From the NCBI GenBank assembly GCA_014529385.2, contig CM043942.1, forward strand, positions 54,064,647 to 54,128,646: 64,000 nt of DNA. The letters run 5' to 3'. This DNA comes from Adiantum capillus-veneris. Taxonomy: Eukaryota; Streptophyta; Polypodiopsida; Polypodiales; Pteridaceae. Numbering within the stretch: the stretch's first letter is position 1; each line of letters begins with the position of its first letter. The notes under the pieces are model-generated. The model saw only the letters and a list, made by a program, of their open reading frames with translations, searched no databases and was not told the DNA's origin. The translations under genes were made by a program, and so were the position numbers. Positions 55,120 through 64,000 of the stretch are shown here, piece after piece.

Positions 55120-56022
55120 GTTGGGTGGTGGACTCCTAGGTTCTAGTTCCCCTTGTCTTACAGATCTATCCTCTATGATAGATAAGTGTGCTATGGATCG
55201 ATTCTTTAAAGATGTAATTCTAGCTATTGCACTTGGGAAGAAAGAGGAACCATATAATGTGCAAGATGATTATCTTTTCTATGACAATAGGTTATACATT
55301 ACACATAGTTTTTGTGACATGGTCATGTATGAATCTCATGTTCCAGCTTATGCGTGGTATAGAGAGATTCAAGCTAATATTAATGGAATATAGTTGTACT
55401 TTACTAGCCAACAATGAACACAAACATACCGGACTATGTTGCCAGATGCATTATATGCCAAAAGACGAAGTATGATAGAGGGAAGAAGCCTGCTAGCTTG
55501 CTTCATCCATTGCCTATACCTAATTCCCCATGTGAAAGTATATCCACGGATTTCATCTTTGGATTGCCAAGATCCATTCATGGGAATACAGAAATATAGA
55601 TAGTAGTAGACCAGTCTAGCAAGAAAGTGCATTTTATATCGGCCAAAACTATTAAAGCACACCATATGGCAGCCCTCTGTATCTCACAAGTCTGTAAGTA
55701 TCATAGCTTACAAACACATACACAATCTGATAGAGACCCAAGTATGAGTAGCAATTTTTGGAAGGGTCTCATTGAAAATCTGGGTACTAAGTTGAATTTA
55801 TCATCGACCTATAATCCACACACGTATAGCCAAAGTGAGATAGCAAATTCAACTACTATTGATCTACTTAAATCCTATGTTATACAAGTAGATCAAAGAG
55901 ATCAATGGGAAAAGTACAAAAACTCATTTTTTTTAAATTCATATAAAGTTTATTTTCTCTCAAAACCTAAACTATTACGTGAGGATGTTGCTTATGTTCC
56001 TCAATATACTTTGAGTAGATAA
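55120..56022 (+). mobile_element. Ty3/gypsy integrase fragment
   Basis: The plus strand reads a zinc-binding part (YLFYDNRLYITHSFCDMVMY ... ARCIICQKTKYDRGKKPASL), the integrase core with STDFIFGLPRS (first Asp), a block with SDRDPSMSSNFWKGLIENLG (second Asp), and NLSSTYNPHTYSQSEIANST (Glu region). Several stops and frame changes occur. It is opposite in strand to the gypsy parts on its right, so it belongs to a different insertion. Confidence 0.85.
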
Positions 56023-56029
56023 TAATTTC

Positions 56030-58540
56030 ACCAAAGGACACTTTTGTAAAGCTTTGATGAGTTCTAAATAGCCATACCATCATTCATATAAAGGTAGCCG
56101 ATGCATTGGTAAGCCCCAGAGGGAGTACCAAGAATTTATATAGGCCAAAGGTTGTTCAAAGGCCATCTTATAATTGTCACCTTCAAGAACTATCTTTATC
56201 TTGTGATAAACCACTTTTGAGATATACTCTACTAAAATAGGTAGACCCTTGTAGCTTATCAAATAAATATTTCATATAAGGAACAAGAAATCTATTCTTT
56301 ATGTTTATAAAATTAAGCACTCAGTAGTCCAGCCACATCCTATAAGTACCATCTTTCTTTTGTACGAATAGAATTTGTGAGAAAAATGGAGATGGACTAG
56401 GCCTAACCATCCTTTTTCCACAAGCTCGTTCACTTGCCTCATAATCTCCTCTTGTTGAGTTGGCATGACTCAATAAAGAGGACTATGAGGAGGTGAACTA
56501 CTAGGTAGAAGCTCTATGGATTGACCATCTTGTCCTCTTTTGGGAGGTAGCTTCCTAAGAATTTCATTCGTAAACACATCTTGAAACTCATTTAGGAAAC
56601 TAGATAATTCTTAATCCTCTTTAGTTTCATTTTGAATTCATTAGGAACAAATGCATGTTTCCTAGAATGCTTGACAAAAACCATGTAACAAGAAACAAAA
56701 CTTTTCTTTACTTTGTCTAAAGCTTGAGTATATGTACAAGTGGTATAGTGTTGCCCATACTATTTACATCAAGTGAAACATCCTTGTCTTTATAAGAGTT
56801 AAAGATGACTTTTCTTTTTAGGAAACTTCATAGTGATAGCCATGCAATCAAACCATGGTGCCCCTACGATAACATCCCATGCTTGAGTGGAAAGATGAAG
56901 AAATCTTCTTTGTTGACATAACTTTGCACATGAAGCCTTAACTTTCCGATCAATGGAGTGGCTAAAGCTTCTTTCCCTTTGAAAGCCCCGTTTGCTTTTA
57001 TCACATCTCCTATCTCAAAGTCATGAACTCCTAGCTTAGTAGCTAGATCAACATAAATAAAGTTGTGTGTAGAGCTAAGATCAAACAATATGAAAGCATC
57101 ACGTTCTCTTACTTTTTTCCAAGCATAAGAGAGTGGCGCTCTTTTACAATGTACTTCCTCTTTTAGAGCTTCCAACATAGTGGCTATAGGAGTGTCATTA
57201 CGTTCATTCTCTTTGGACATGCCTCGGTAACATGTCCTCGCTCCCCACACTTGAAACAATTGTTATCTTTACAAAAACGCTCAACCTCTTTAGGTGAAAG
57301 TTGGTTTCTACCTACCTTTGTAGCCTTTTTTCTTTGCCTTTTCTTTATTGTTGTTGTTGTTTTTAGCATTGGGAGAATTCTTCATCATGTTGTTCTTCCC
57401 CTTTGGCTTAGTTGGTTCCTTAGCTTTTGTTGGTTTTGGAGCCCTTCTTACTCCATTGTTGACAATGAATCCTTAAAGCGACCATAGTGTAATGTATGAC
57501 CGTCAAGATAGTTTTAGGTCCTTGCGAGCTAACTACTCACTCAATTCGTGTTCAAGATTCACCATTCCTTGAGGAATTTTTCTTTGGTATCACTTGCAAG
57601 GAAATTGCTTCATAATTGCAATCCTCAAAGCTGTCCATGTCTTTGGAGTTTCCACTTGAACACGAAGGGTTGCCCACGTCTTGCTTGGATTTCATTCTCC
57701 CTTCTTCGGATTTTCATGGGAGGGAGTGCTTAACAACTTCCTCTTCTTTTTGAGGGCTAGGTGACCACCGTGTCTGCCATCTCCTTGCGGCACCATCACT
57801 TTAAGAGATAGCAGAGGTGCCACTTTCTCTCCCTTTAATGTTTAGGATGCACTTTTTCTTCTTGTACAGTTTGCCTTGGAGGTCCTTTTGGTATCTTTCT
57901 CTTCATTGCCCAAAGCAATTCCTTTTTGGGAGGTCTCACTACGAGGTCTTGCAGGAACTCTCTCTTCTTGGGTGCTTGGGAAAACTTGAAGGGCTTGCAT
58001 TTAACTTTGAACCTCCGCTTGCAAAGTAGGGTTTTCCCATTGCTTCTTGTAACTTTTTAACAAGATAATGGACACTCTAGAATCATCATCAAATGCTATA
58101 CCATGAGCCATATCTAAGTTTTCAATTAATTACTTTCTCTTAGTTATATTGTGCGATTATTAAATTTTTCTTGTATTTGTATGCTTGCTCTTTCCTAGCA
58201 CATCAAAAAAATTTGGCTACTACTCCTCTTAACCCTCGAAAAAAAGCACTCGAGCAACTACACCCGTGGTTTAGAATATTGTTAATTGCAAAGAGTATTA
58301 GAGTGAATTTAACAGTGCCAAGCTAGTACCGGCTCCTATCGAGCTTGCTAATAGCTCAATAATGGTTAAGCGATAGGCAAGTCCCCGAACAGCTCCATTA
58401 TTAAGACCATAGTTCTTAATGGTGTCCCTCGTACCCTATATTAAATAGTTAGGCCAATTGAGATACTAAATCCTAGTCCCACTTACCCTAGTGCAATGAA
58501 CAACTCCAATCTTTCATAGATTACTCAAAGAGAAACCTTA
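56030..58540 (-). mobile_element. Ty3/gypsy gag-protease-RT fragment
   Basis: From right to left on the minus strand: a gag-like region; a CCHC zinc knuckle CFKCGERGHVTEACPKR (about 57250); a protease block AFILFDLSSTHNFIYVDLAT (about 57090; the usual DSGAT is changed to DLSST); and an RT start (56400-56080) ending DNYKMAFEQPLAYINSW. The frame is interrupted repeatedly. It reads away from the primer binding site at 58541, as expected. Confidence 0.85.
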
Positions 58541-58552
58541 GCTCTGATACCA
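58541..58552 (-). promoter_or_regulatory. LTR retrotransposon primer binding site
   Basis: On the minus strand TGGTATCAGAGC is the standard complement of the initiator tRNA-Met 3' end used by many plant LTR elements. It directly follows the LTR-like segment that begins at 58554 and precedes the gag remnants. Confidence 0.9.
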
Positions 58553-58553
58553 A

Positions 58554-59950
58554 TGTGAGAGAATCTAATACTTACTTTAGATTCACCTGAATTTTAGCTT
58601 ATGAAAAAAGAGACTTTTCCTTAAGAGAATTCTTTAGATGCAACTAGAGGTTGTGTCTGGCTGATTTCATTGCACATTTATAGATTATAATATTAAAAAC
58701 CATGTACGTACATAATTCAAAGACAATACCAGAAATTAAGATTCATAACTTGATGAGGACTAGATTTTCTTGGAGTCGATTCCCCCCCCCCTCCAAAAGG
58801 TCTTTCTATTATAAATATCTCTCTCAAAGAGAGCTTTTCCTCCACCCTCGAGACGCAAATTGTGCTCTTGCGAAGCTTTCTTTGAACCAAGAAGATCATG
58901 TTCTTCAAGATTCAATGGTGTAACCTTCCTTCCCAAGCCCTAAATACCCCAATAAGGAAAAAGAATTGTAAGGTAAGAGGTAGATGAGGTTGAAAAGAAG
59001 TATTTTTCAAGCAAAATAATTTGTACTTTTTATAAACTTAATCAATGGGCAAGCTCTTAGCATAGCTTAGCATAATAAAGTAGTAGAGATGAAGAATAAG
59101 ATGAAGCTTTCACTTGCTTAGATTTGTATATATAGCCAAGCTCTTGAGCATAGAGTGTGTCTCTTAAGCTCCCATGAGAGAGAGAGAGACAGAGAGAGAG
59201 ATTTTTTTGGCCACACTTAGCACTTGAGAGAGTGTGCATGAGGGAGAAGGAGCCAAAAATCCAAGAGCTTTAATACTCATGCAAATTTGCAAAACTTGTC
59301 TTCAAATGGAATGCATATAACTTGACCAATGAGAGGTAAACACTCTATTATGCAACTCATGCATGCTCACACACTTGTCGAAGCTTGATATGCTTGAAAA
59401 ATAGCCCTCTTCCTTGGACTCTTCTTGGAAAGTGTACACACCACACACACACTCACACATACTTGTTAACTTTCACATAAAGTGAGTTGGTGCTACCTTT
59501 GGACTTGTGATATATATAGCCAAGCTTAGAAAGAAAGTCCACTATATATTCAACTTTCTAAATAAGGAAAGGATGATCTAACCTTAGACTTTAGCTTTTC
59601 CCTTTCACTTAAAAAAACCATAAACTTATCCTTTAGTTTTATTAGCTCCAATGCAACACCTTTGCACAAAACCTTGGAGGCTTTATGAAGCTAGCCCAAG
59701 CTACAACCTACTTGCTTATTTAGGACTCGCTAAATTTAGACTATTTTTGCAAGTTAGAAATTTATTTAAAGGATTCTCAGACTTCATACTTGGAATAGTT
59801 ATAATAAAGAGTTATTTTAATGACTTCAACTTAGCACATCTACTTTCTATTTTACACTCCTATAATTGCTCTAGGTCACTCCTTTGTCTTGTACTTTGAT
59901 CAAGGCTTCTCAAGATATATTTATATTTTCCTTGTATGTATCACTGAGAT
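58554..59950 (-). repeat. LTR-like segment (5' LTR of the gypsy element)
   Basis: The minus-strand segment ends ...CTCTCACA right at the primer binding site, the normal CA end of an LTR. It contains GA- and CT-rich runs like those of the segment at 34731-36129. The outer end is not defined; 59950 is an estimate. Confidence 0.5.
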
Positions 59951-60129
59951 AACTAAATTCCAACTACCCTTGCTCTTTTATGGATTTCTTCTCTTTTGGT
60001 CCCAAGCCTTTGATGACCGGGCTAGTACATAAGCACTTAAATCAACTTCACTTGCTCTCTATTTTTTTCTTCGGACTTAAATGGCCAAATTAAGATTAAA
60101 AAATTCTTTTAGAAAGTTAGAAATTAATC

Positions 60130-60860
60130 TTCATGACAAGTAAACTCTAAGTATGAACAGGTTTTGAACCCTCGTAGTGTAAACCCCAAGGATTGACATG
60201 CCTGGTCCATCCGCCCAAACTCCCTTTAAATAGCTCCTAGCCCCTTTCGGACCACCCCTTCCCAATGGCAGCCGGCCCTTGGCCGAGTCTGTGACCCCTT
60301 GGTTTGGCCCTTGGCCTGACAATTACTCCCCCCTTGGAGAAGCGTTTTCGTCCTCAAAAACAAAAGTGGGGAATTTTCTTCTTAAGAACACTAATGTTTT
60401 CCCAAGTGGCACCCTCTTTAGGGCGATCTTTCCACTTGACTAAAGCTTGACTTCGTACTGATGACGAGTACGGAGTTCATGAAAATCTAAAATTCGTTCA
60501 GGTTCATGCGGCTGAGTGGGAGGTTCAGTGAAATCAACCAATATCTGATGGCCGATAACATTGTCGTCCCCACAAGCGTTTACGTAAACGACTTACATGA
60601 AATACCGGATGGACACACGAGTGGCGCAGGTAACTCAATTTGTAGGCCCTATCCCACCACCTCGCTTGAGTATCTTGAATGGCCCACAATAACGTGGAGA
60701 TAATTTGGGTGTGGGCCCAGTCTTCAGACTTTCGAAGCTCTGGCACACGCAAAAAATACCTCTTCAACCTTCGGTGAAGGTAACTTGCCGACGTTTCTCA
60801 TCAGCATACTTCTTTTGTGACAAAGCTCGTACGCATGACGGCAATCTCTACAATACTGGG
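60130..60860 (-). mobile_element. Ty3/gypsy integrase end with chromodomain
   Basis: The minus strand reads YVHPVFHVSRLRK-like text (CVHPVFHVSRLRKRL, about 60610), then QALVKWKDRPKEGATWENIS (about 60430), the C-terminal chromodomain pattern of plant gypsy integrases, followed by FEDENASPRGE-like text. TGACAATTACTCC at 60318 may be the start of an LTR. Its right side is cut at about 60860 by plastid rpoA sequence. Confidence 0.8.
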
Positions 60861-61000
60861 AGTGCTTGACCCCATTTGTAAAAACTGGAGATACAAGGAA
60901 AACCGACGCATAATGGAAGCCGCTTACTTTCTATTTTGTAATCATAGGCATTTCCACTGAAATGCCTGCAAAGGTCGACTCTCGTTTCTGCGTATAATAT
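60800..61000 (-). pseudogene. rpoA: Plastid rpoA 5' fragment
   Basis: In alternating frames the minus strand reads SGPGRIDF, then ESKRLPLCVGF / HYGRFS-type sequence, and STPSIVEIAVMRTS, matching the N-terminal part of plastid RNA polymerase alpha (ESRADSKRLHYGRF, IGIAMRRALL). It is out of frame in several places and stops at the gypsy junction. It follows rps11 as in plastid genomes. Confidence 0.65.
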
Positions 61001-61069
61001 AAAAAAATCTATTCTTCCCGGTCCTGACACTTGTAAACTTAACACACCAAATGCAGAGACTAACACTAA

Positions 61070-61450
61070 CGCCTGTCTCTTCTGGGGTCCTACAACCATT
61101 ATACGCATAGGAGTCACGTCACGTATGAAACTAGGATTATGCCGCTTCTGCGAATAGCTCGCAAAGCGGTGTCCTCCCCCGGTCCGGGCCCGCTCATCAT
61201 AACTTCTGCTTGTTTCATACCCCGATCCACTGATGCTTTAATTGCATTCTCAGCCGCAGCTTGCGCAGCAAATGGCGTGCTTTTGCGTGTTCCCTTAAAT
61301 CCACAGGCACCGGCGGAAGACCAAATAATTACCTGTCCCCGACGTCTGTGACGGTAATGATAGTGTTATTGAAACTCGCCTGTATATGAATGACTCCCTT
61401 TTGAACTCCGCGTTTTCCCCCACGTGAACGAATTTTTCTCGATTTATTTG
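61070..61450 (-). pseudogene. rps11: Plastid rps11 (30S ribosomal protein S11), frameshifted
   Basis: The minus strand reads [20 protein letters not shown], then after a missing base [40 protein letters not shown], and [11 protein letters not shown] with RAIRRSGI, then FIRDVTPM. At least three one-base deletions break the frame (near 61350, 61135 and 61105), so this is a pseudogene or an error-rich copy. Confidence 0.9.
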
Positions 61451-61526
61451 ACTTGACATAATTAATTAATTATTTTTATTGGGAAGCTCTGTTTAATTAA
61501 TATTCTTTTTCAGATAGAAATATTTA

Positions 61527-61640
61527 TTATCCTTGTTTCTGTTTATGTTTTGAGTTGCAACAAATTACCATGATTCGTCTACGTCGTAGAATCAATCGAC
61601 ATTTTTTACATATTTTCCGAATGGAAGCACGGATTTTCGT
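61527..61640 (-). CDS. rpl36: Plastid rpl36 (50S ribosomal protein L36), ACG start
   Basis: The 37-codon frame reads [20 protein letters not shown], then [17 protein letters not shown] and TAA at 61529-61527. The start codon is ACG, which C-to-U editing would turn into AUG, as in several plastid genes of ferns and hornworts. The zinc-ribbon residues C-x2-C and C-x-x-H are kept. It is intact apart from the start. Confidence 0.88.
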   Translation of the reverse strand, partial: TKIRASIRKICKKCRLILRRRRIMVICCNSKHKQKQG

Positions 61641-61773
61641 ATCTATAACCTTGAATTAATTGGGTAAATCTACCTGTAGGTTTGCTACATGTTTCTTCGA
61701 TCTAATCAAGATAGGAAATTTGGCAAGAGAAGTGGTTTGGTTAACTGCCGAAAATCTAAACTGATACCGAAAT

Positions 61774-62016
61774 CTACTGACTATTGTTTGTATGCCTACT
61801 TCTAAGGCGGTAGATGATGCGTCCCTTGGTAAGATCATAGGGACTCAGTTCAGCTCTTACCCTATCTCCTGGTAGTATTCTTATATAACTGCGTCGCATC
61901 CTCCCCGATATATGAGTCAAAACTTGACATCCATTATCCGAACACGCTCAAAACGTGGCATTGGGTAAAGATTCTGTAACTGTACCTTCCATGTCAATGA
62001 GATTCTGTTTCTTCAT
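61774..62016 (-). CDS. infA: Plastid infA (translation initiation factor IF-1) with one in-frame TGA
   Basis: The frame reads [22 protein letters not shown], a TGA where Arg is conserved, [57 protein letters not shown] and TAG, 80 residues in all. The OB-fold motifs are complete. The TGA fits U-to-C editing to CGA, which occurs in fern and hornwort plastids. It is flanked by rpl36 and rps8 as in plastid genomes. Confidence 0.9.
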
Positions 62017-62130
62017 CATTTGAATAAGTAAACCTCCTATTTACATTACAGGTTTCTCCAAAAAAATTCTTTTCATTGAAGACGTAACTGGTGAAAATAA
62101 GTAACTTTTGTCCCTGTTTCTCCCTTTCAA

Positions 62131-62541
62131 TTACCAAATATGGCGTAGAATTTCCCCCCCCAGTTTTTCTTCGCCTAGCTTCCCGATCTGTAATGAGTCC
62201 ATAAGACGTTGATAAAATTGCAATTCCCATGCCCCCTAAGATCTTAGGGATTCTTATATGATCGCAATAGATTCTGAGACCGGGTTTGCTAATGTACCTA
62301 ATAGTTATAGTTTAGTTGCCACGTAAGGTAAGGCTTTTTTTCTTTGCCAAAATATCTTGACATCCATAAAAATTTTCCCCCCCTCTGTGTGTTCCGTGAC
62401 GCTTTTTAAAAAACCTTCTTCCAGTAAGATTTGCACGATACCTCTAGTCATTTTAGTAGCTGGTATCCTAGTCATAGCTTTTCTTTTCGTATTCGCATTT
62501 CTGATTGAAGTAACTGTGGTGGAGATGGCATCATTATTCGT
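62131..62541 (-). pseudogene. rps8: Plastid rps8 (30S ribosomal protein S8), frameshifted
   Basis: An ACG start gives (M)NNDAISTTVTSIRNANTKRK, then AMTRIPATKMTRGIVQILLE and GFLKSVTEHTEGGKIFMDVK. After a shift near 62310 it reads [20 protein letters not shown], then [22 protein letters not shown]7 run near 62160 (6 expected) shifts the last codons before HIW and TAA. Two indels break the gene. Confidence 0.9.
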
Positions 62542-62876
62542 GAAATATCAATCGGTAATTATTAGAATTGTTTTTACTTAAGTAATTCCTAAAATCTCCA
62601 GCCTTTCCTCTTGGCAAAATCTAAATGATATTCAAGGCGGAAAAAAGGTTCTTTCCTTTCTACTCATTTTCATTGGCTATCCATCTTCGTTTTATTGAGT
62701 TGTATCTATCTAAATAGATATAGATAGAATAGATATAGATAGATTTTTCTGTATATTTGTATATGTGTATGTATTGGACTATTCGACAACTAACTCTTCA
62801 AACCCAAATTTTTAAAGGAATTGAAGTTTCTTTGAGTTCTAATAAATGAAACGAGCTTTCTTTTTTTTTTCATTAG

Positions 62877-63060
62877 TTATCGCAACACTTCGGGAGCTAA
62901 CGAGACTACTCTGGCAAAATTACATTCCCTCAATTCCCTTGCTACTGGACCAAAAATCCTAGTTCCTCTAGGATTTCCTTCCTGGTTGATAATGACGGCC
63001 CAAGAGGCTTTCGACTTATTAACGTGGATGCCACGATTGAGAAACGGGGAACTTTGACTC
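62877..63060 (-). pseudogene. rpl14: Plastid rpl14 3' fragment
   Basis: The minus strand reads [20 protein letters not shown], then [19 protein letters not shown] and a stop, the C-terminal part of ribosomal protein L14. The 5' part is missing beyond about 63060, where mitochondrial-type sequence begins, so this is the right edge of the plastid block. The spacer to rps8 holds a TAGATAGATATAGA simple repeat (62700-62745). Confidence 0.88.
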
Positions 63061-63443
63061 TGTCAACGAATGCTTAGTTGTATTGTTGACATTATATAAA
63101 ACCAATGAACCTTAATGATAACATTACCAATCTACCACTTATTCTTCATTTGGGTCAGGGCTCTGCTTACTATGTTTTTTCTTTGGATTCATCCGGAAAT
63201 AATCTTGTTATCCGTTAAATTGTTACAATTAAATGGGCTTGCTTGCAAAGAGACAACAAGACTGTTTACCAAATGTCTTGGTTTTCCGACGACATCCAAC
63301 GTGTTTGGTAAGGTAGGCATGCAAACTCTATCTTTCTTCTTCAAAGGCGTAAGCTTTCTTTGCCAGCCAACGCTCTACTACTTCGTTAAAGTGTGCTAAC
63401 TACACTTTTTTATTATTATTACACAGACACTTAAGAATTAGTT
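63061..63443. other. Spacer between plastid block and atp9
   Basis: No gene recognised. 63262-63340 (CCAAATGTCTTGGTTTTCCG ... AACTCTATCTTTCT) resembles 5978-6060 and 24355-24405, a dispersed mitochondrial-type repeat. Confidence 0.5.
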
Positions 63444-63668
63444 ACGCTAGAAGGTGCAAAATTAATTGGAGTAGGAGCGGCTACAATAGCCCTAGCAGGA
63501 GCAGCAGTAGGTATTGGAAACGTATTTAGTTCTTTGACAAGCCCTGTGGCGTGAAATCTATCGTTAGCTAAATAATCATTTGGTTATGTTACTTTAGGCT
63601 TTGCCTTAACAGAAGCTATTGCCTTGTTTGCTTTGACGATGGCTTTTTCAATCTTATTTGTATCTTAA
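63444..63668 (+). CDS. atp9: ATP synthase subunit 9 (c-ring), ACG start
   Basis: This encodes the proton-translocating c subunit of mitochondrial ATP synthase. The frame reads (M)[35 protein letters not shown], a TGA at the conserved Arg, NLSLAK, a TAA at the conserved Gln, [20 protein letters not shown] and [10 protein letters not shown], ending with TAA. The two hydrophobic helices and the essential Glu in ALTEAIALF are present. ACG needs C-to-U editing to form the start; the two internal stops need U-to-C editing. The length, 74 residues, is normal. Confidence 0.95.
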
Positions 63669-63688
63669 AAAAAGAAAACAAGATAAAC

Positions 63689-64000
63689 ATGAATAACCTC
63701 ACTAAAAAAAGAAATCTTTTGAATTTGAATAACCTCACCAGAAATCTCTCCTTTCTTTTGAATAACCTCACCATATATCTCTCCTTTATTTCTAAGAACC
63801 TCAACATATATCTCTCCTTTCTTTTTAATAACCTCACCATATATCTCTCCTTTCTTTCGTTGAGAAAGGTATTCTTGTTTGTTGCTCTTTTTTTAATTTT
63901 ATTAAATCTAATTGGGCTTGGGTTTGCTGAAACAGCATACTGTATGAATATGGGCGCTAGTAGTTCTTCAATAGTAACTCAAGCGTCTTCACATTCACAG
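63689..64000 (+). CDS. Open frame with 11-residue repeats, runs off the window
   Basis: The ATG at 63689, 20 bases after atp9, opens a frame that stays open to the window end (104 codons). It starts MNNLTKKRNLLNLNNLTRNL and contains repeats of the type NNLTIYLSFLS. A 33-base DNA period (units near 63728, 63761, 63794, 63827) keeps the frame. Then follow a hydrophobic segment (VFLFVALFLILLNLIGLGFA) and ETAYCMNMGASSSSIV. It could be an N-terminal extension of a gene beyond the window; no family recognised. Confidence 0.5.
   Translation, partial: MNNLTKKRNLLNLNNLTRNLSFLLNNLTIYLSFISKNLNIYLSFLFNNLTIYLSFLSLRKVFLFVALFLILLNLIGLGFAETAYCMNMGASSSSIVTQASSHSQ

Noticed and set aside
61139-61351. Plus-strand frame of 70 codons with Ala/Pro content
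   Set aside because: It is the antisense of plastid rps11, whose conserved blocks are clear on the minus strand.
63616-63840. Minus-strand frame with KRKERYMVRL repeats
   Set aside because: It is the antisense reading of the 33-base repeats; the plus-strand frame has an ATG beside atp9, a hydrophobic segment and runs on to the window end.

Overview
The window looks like a plant nuclear scaffold, most likely from a fern (a hornwort is the alternative), that carries large organelle-derived blocks on both sides of about 31 kb of transposon-rich nuclear DNA. The plant group is inferred from the mitochondrial genes. cob, cox1, nad2, nad3 and atp9 align well with their families only if many in-frame TAA, TAG and TGA codons are read as Gln or Arg, the signature of heavy U-to-C RNA editing. 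A 200-base N gap (44874-45073), LTR retrotransposons and spliceosomal-type introns argue that the central part is nuclear. I cannot exclude a chimeric or mitochondrial assembly.

Layout. 1-29.5 kb is mitochondrial-like DNA. A direct repeat of at least 5.4 kb (1-5467 and 13422-18890) holds cob, nad3, trnS-GCU and cox1 with a probable group I intron, all on the minus strand. Between and after the copies lie trnN-GUU, trnK-UUU, a plastid-type trnM-CAU, trnR-UCG, two short tRNA-like structures, nad2 exons 1 and 2 around a group II intron, several unassigned ORFs, and plastid-derived psaB and atpB pseudogenes. Core respiratory genes carry odd in-frame extensions: cob at its C-terminus, and cox1 at both ends.

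29.6-60.8 kb is nuclear repeat DNA: a decayed Ty1/copia element, several Ty3/gypsy fragments with LTR-like flanks, and a decayed Penelope-like reverse transcriptase. At 45.2-54.9 kb four gene-sized units alternate in strand. These are an unrecognised plus-strand gene; a minus-strand gene joining a histone H3-like domain (starting MARTKQTARK), a Ulp1/C48 cysteine protease core and a Lys/Pro-rich H1-like tail; a second unrecognised plus-strand gene; and a broken minus-strand DDE-type transposase-like gene. Between the two divergent middle genes, 1.2 kb holds about 20 variants of a short motif, TATCGCGTCGTA, in both orientations.

60.85-63.06 kb is plastid-derived: a minus-strand remnant of rpl14-rps8-infA-rpl36-rps11-rpoA in plastid gene order, partly decayed. 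63.1-64.0 kb is mitochondrial-like again: atp9 with an ACG start and two edited stops, then an open frame built on 11-residue repeats that runs off the window end.

The main novelty candidate is the H3-Ulp1-basic-tail gene with its motif-array intergenic region, which may belong to one large DNA transposon. Many frameshifts in the window sit in or beside homopolymers, and the two repeat copies differ mainly by single-base indels, so some apparent breaks may be sequencing errors.
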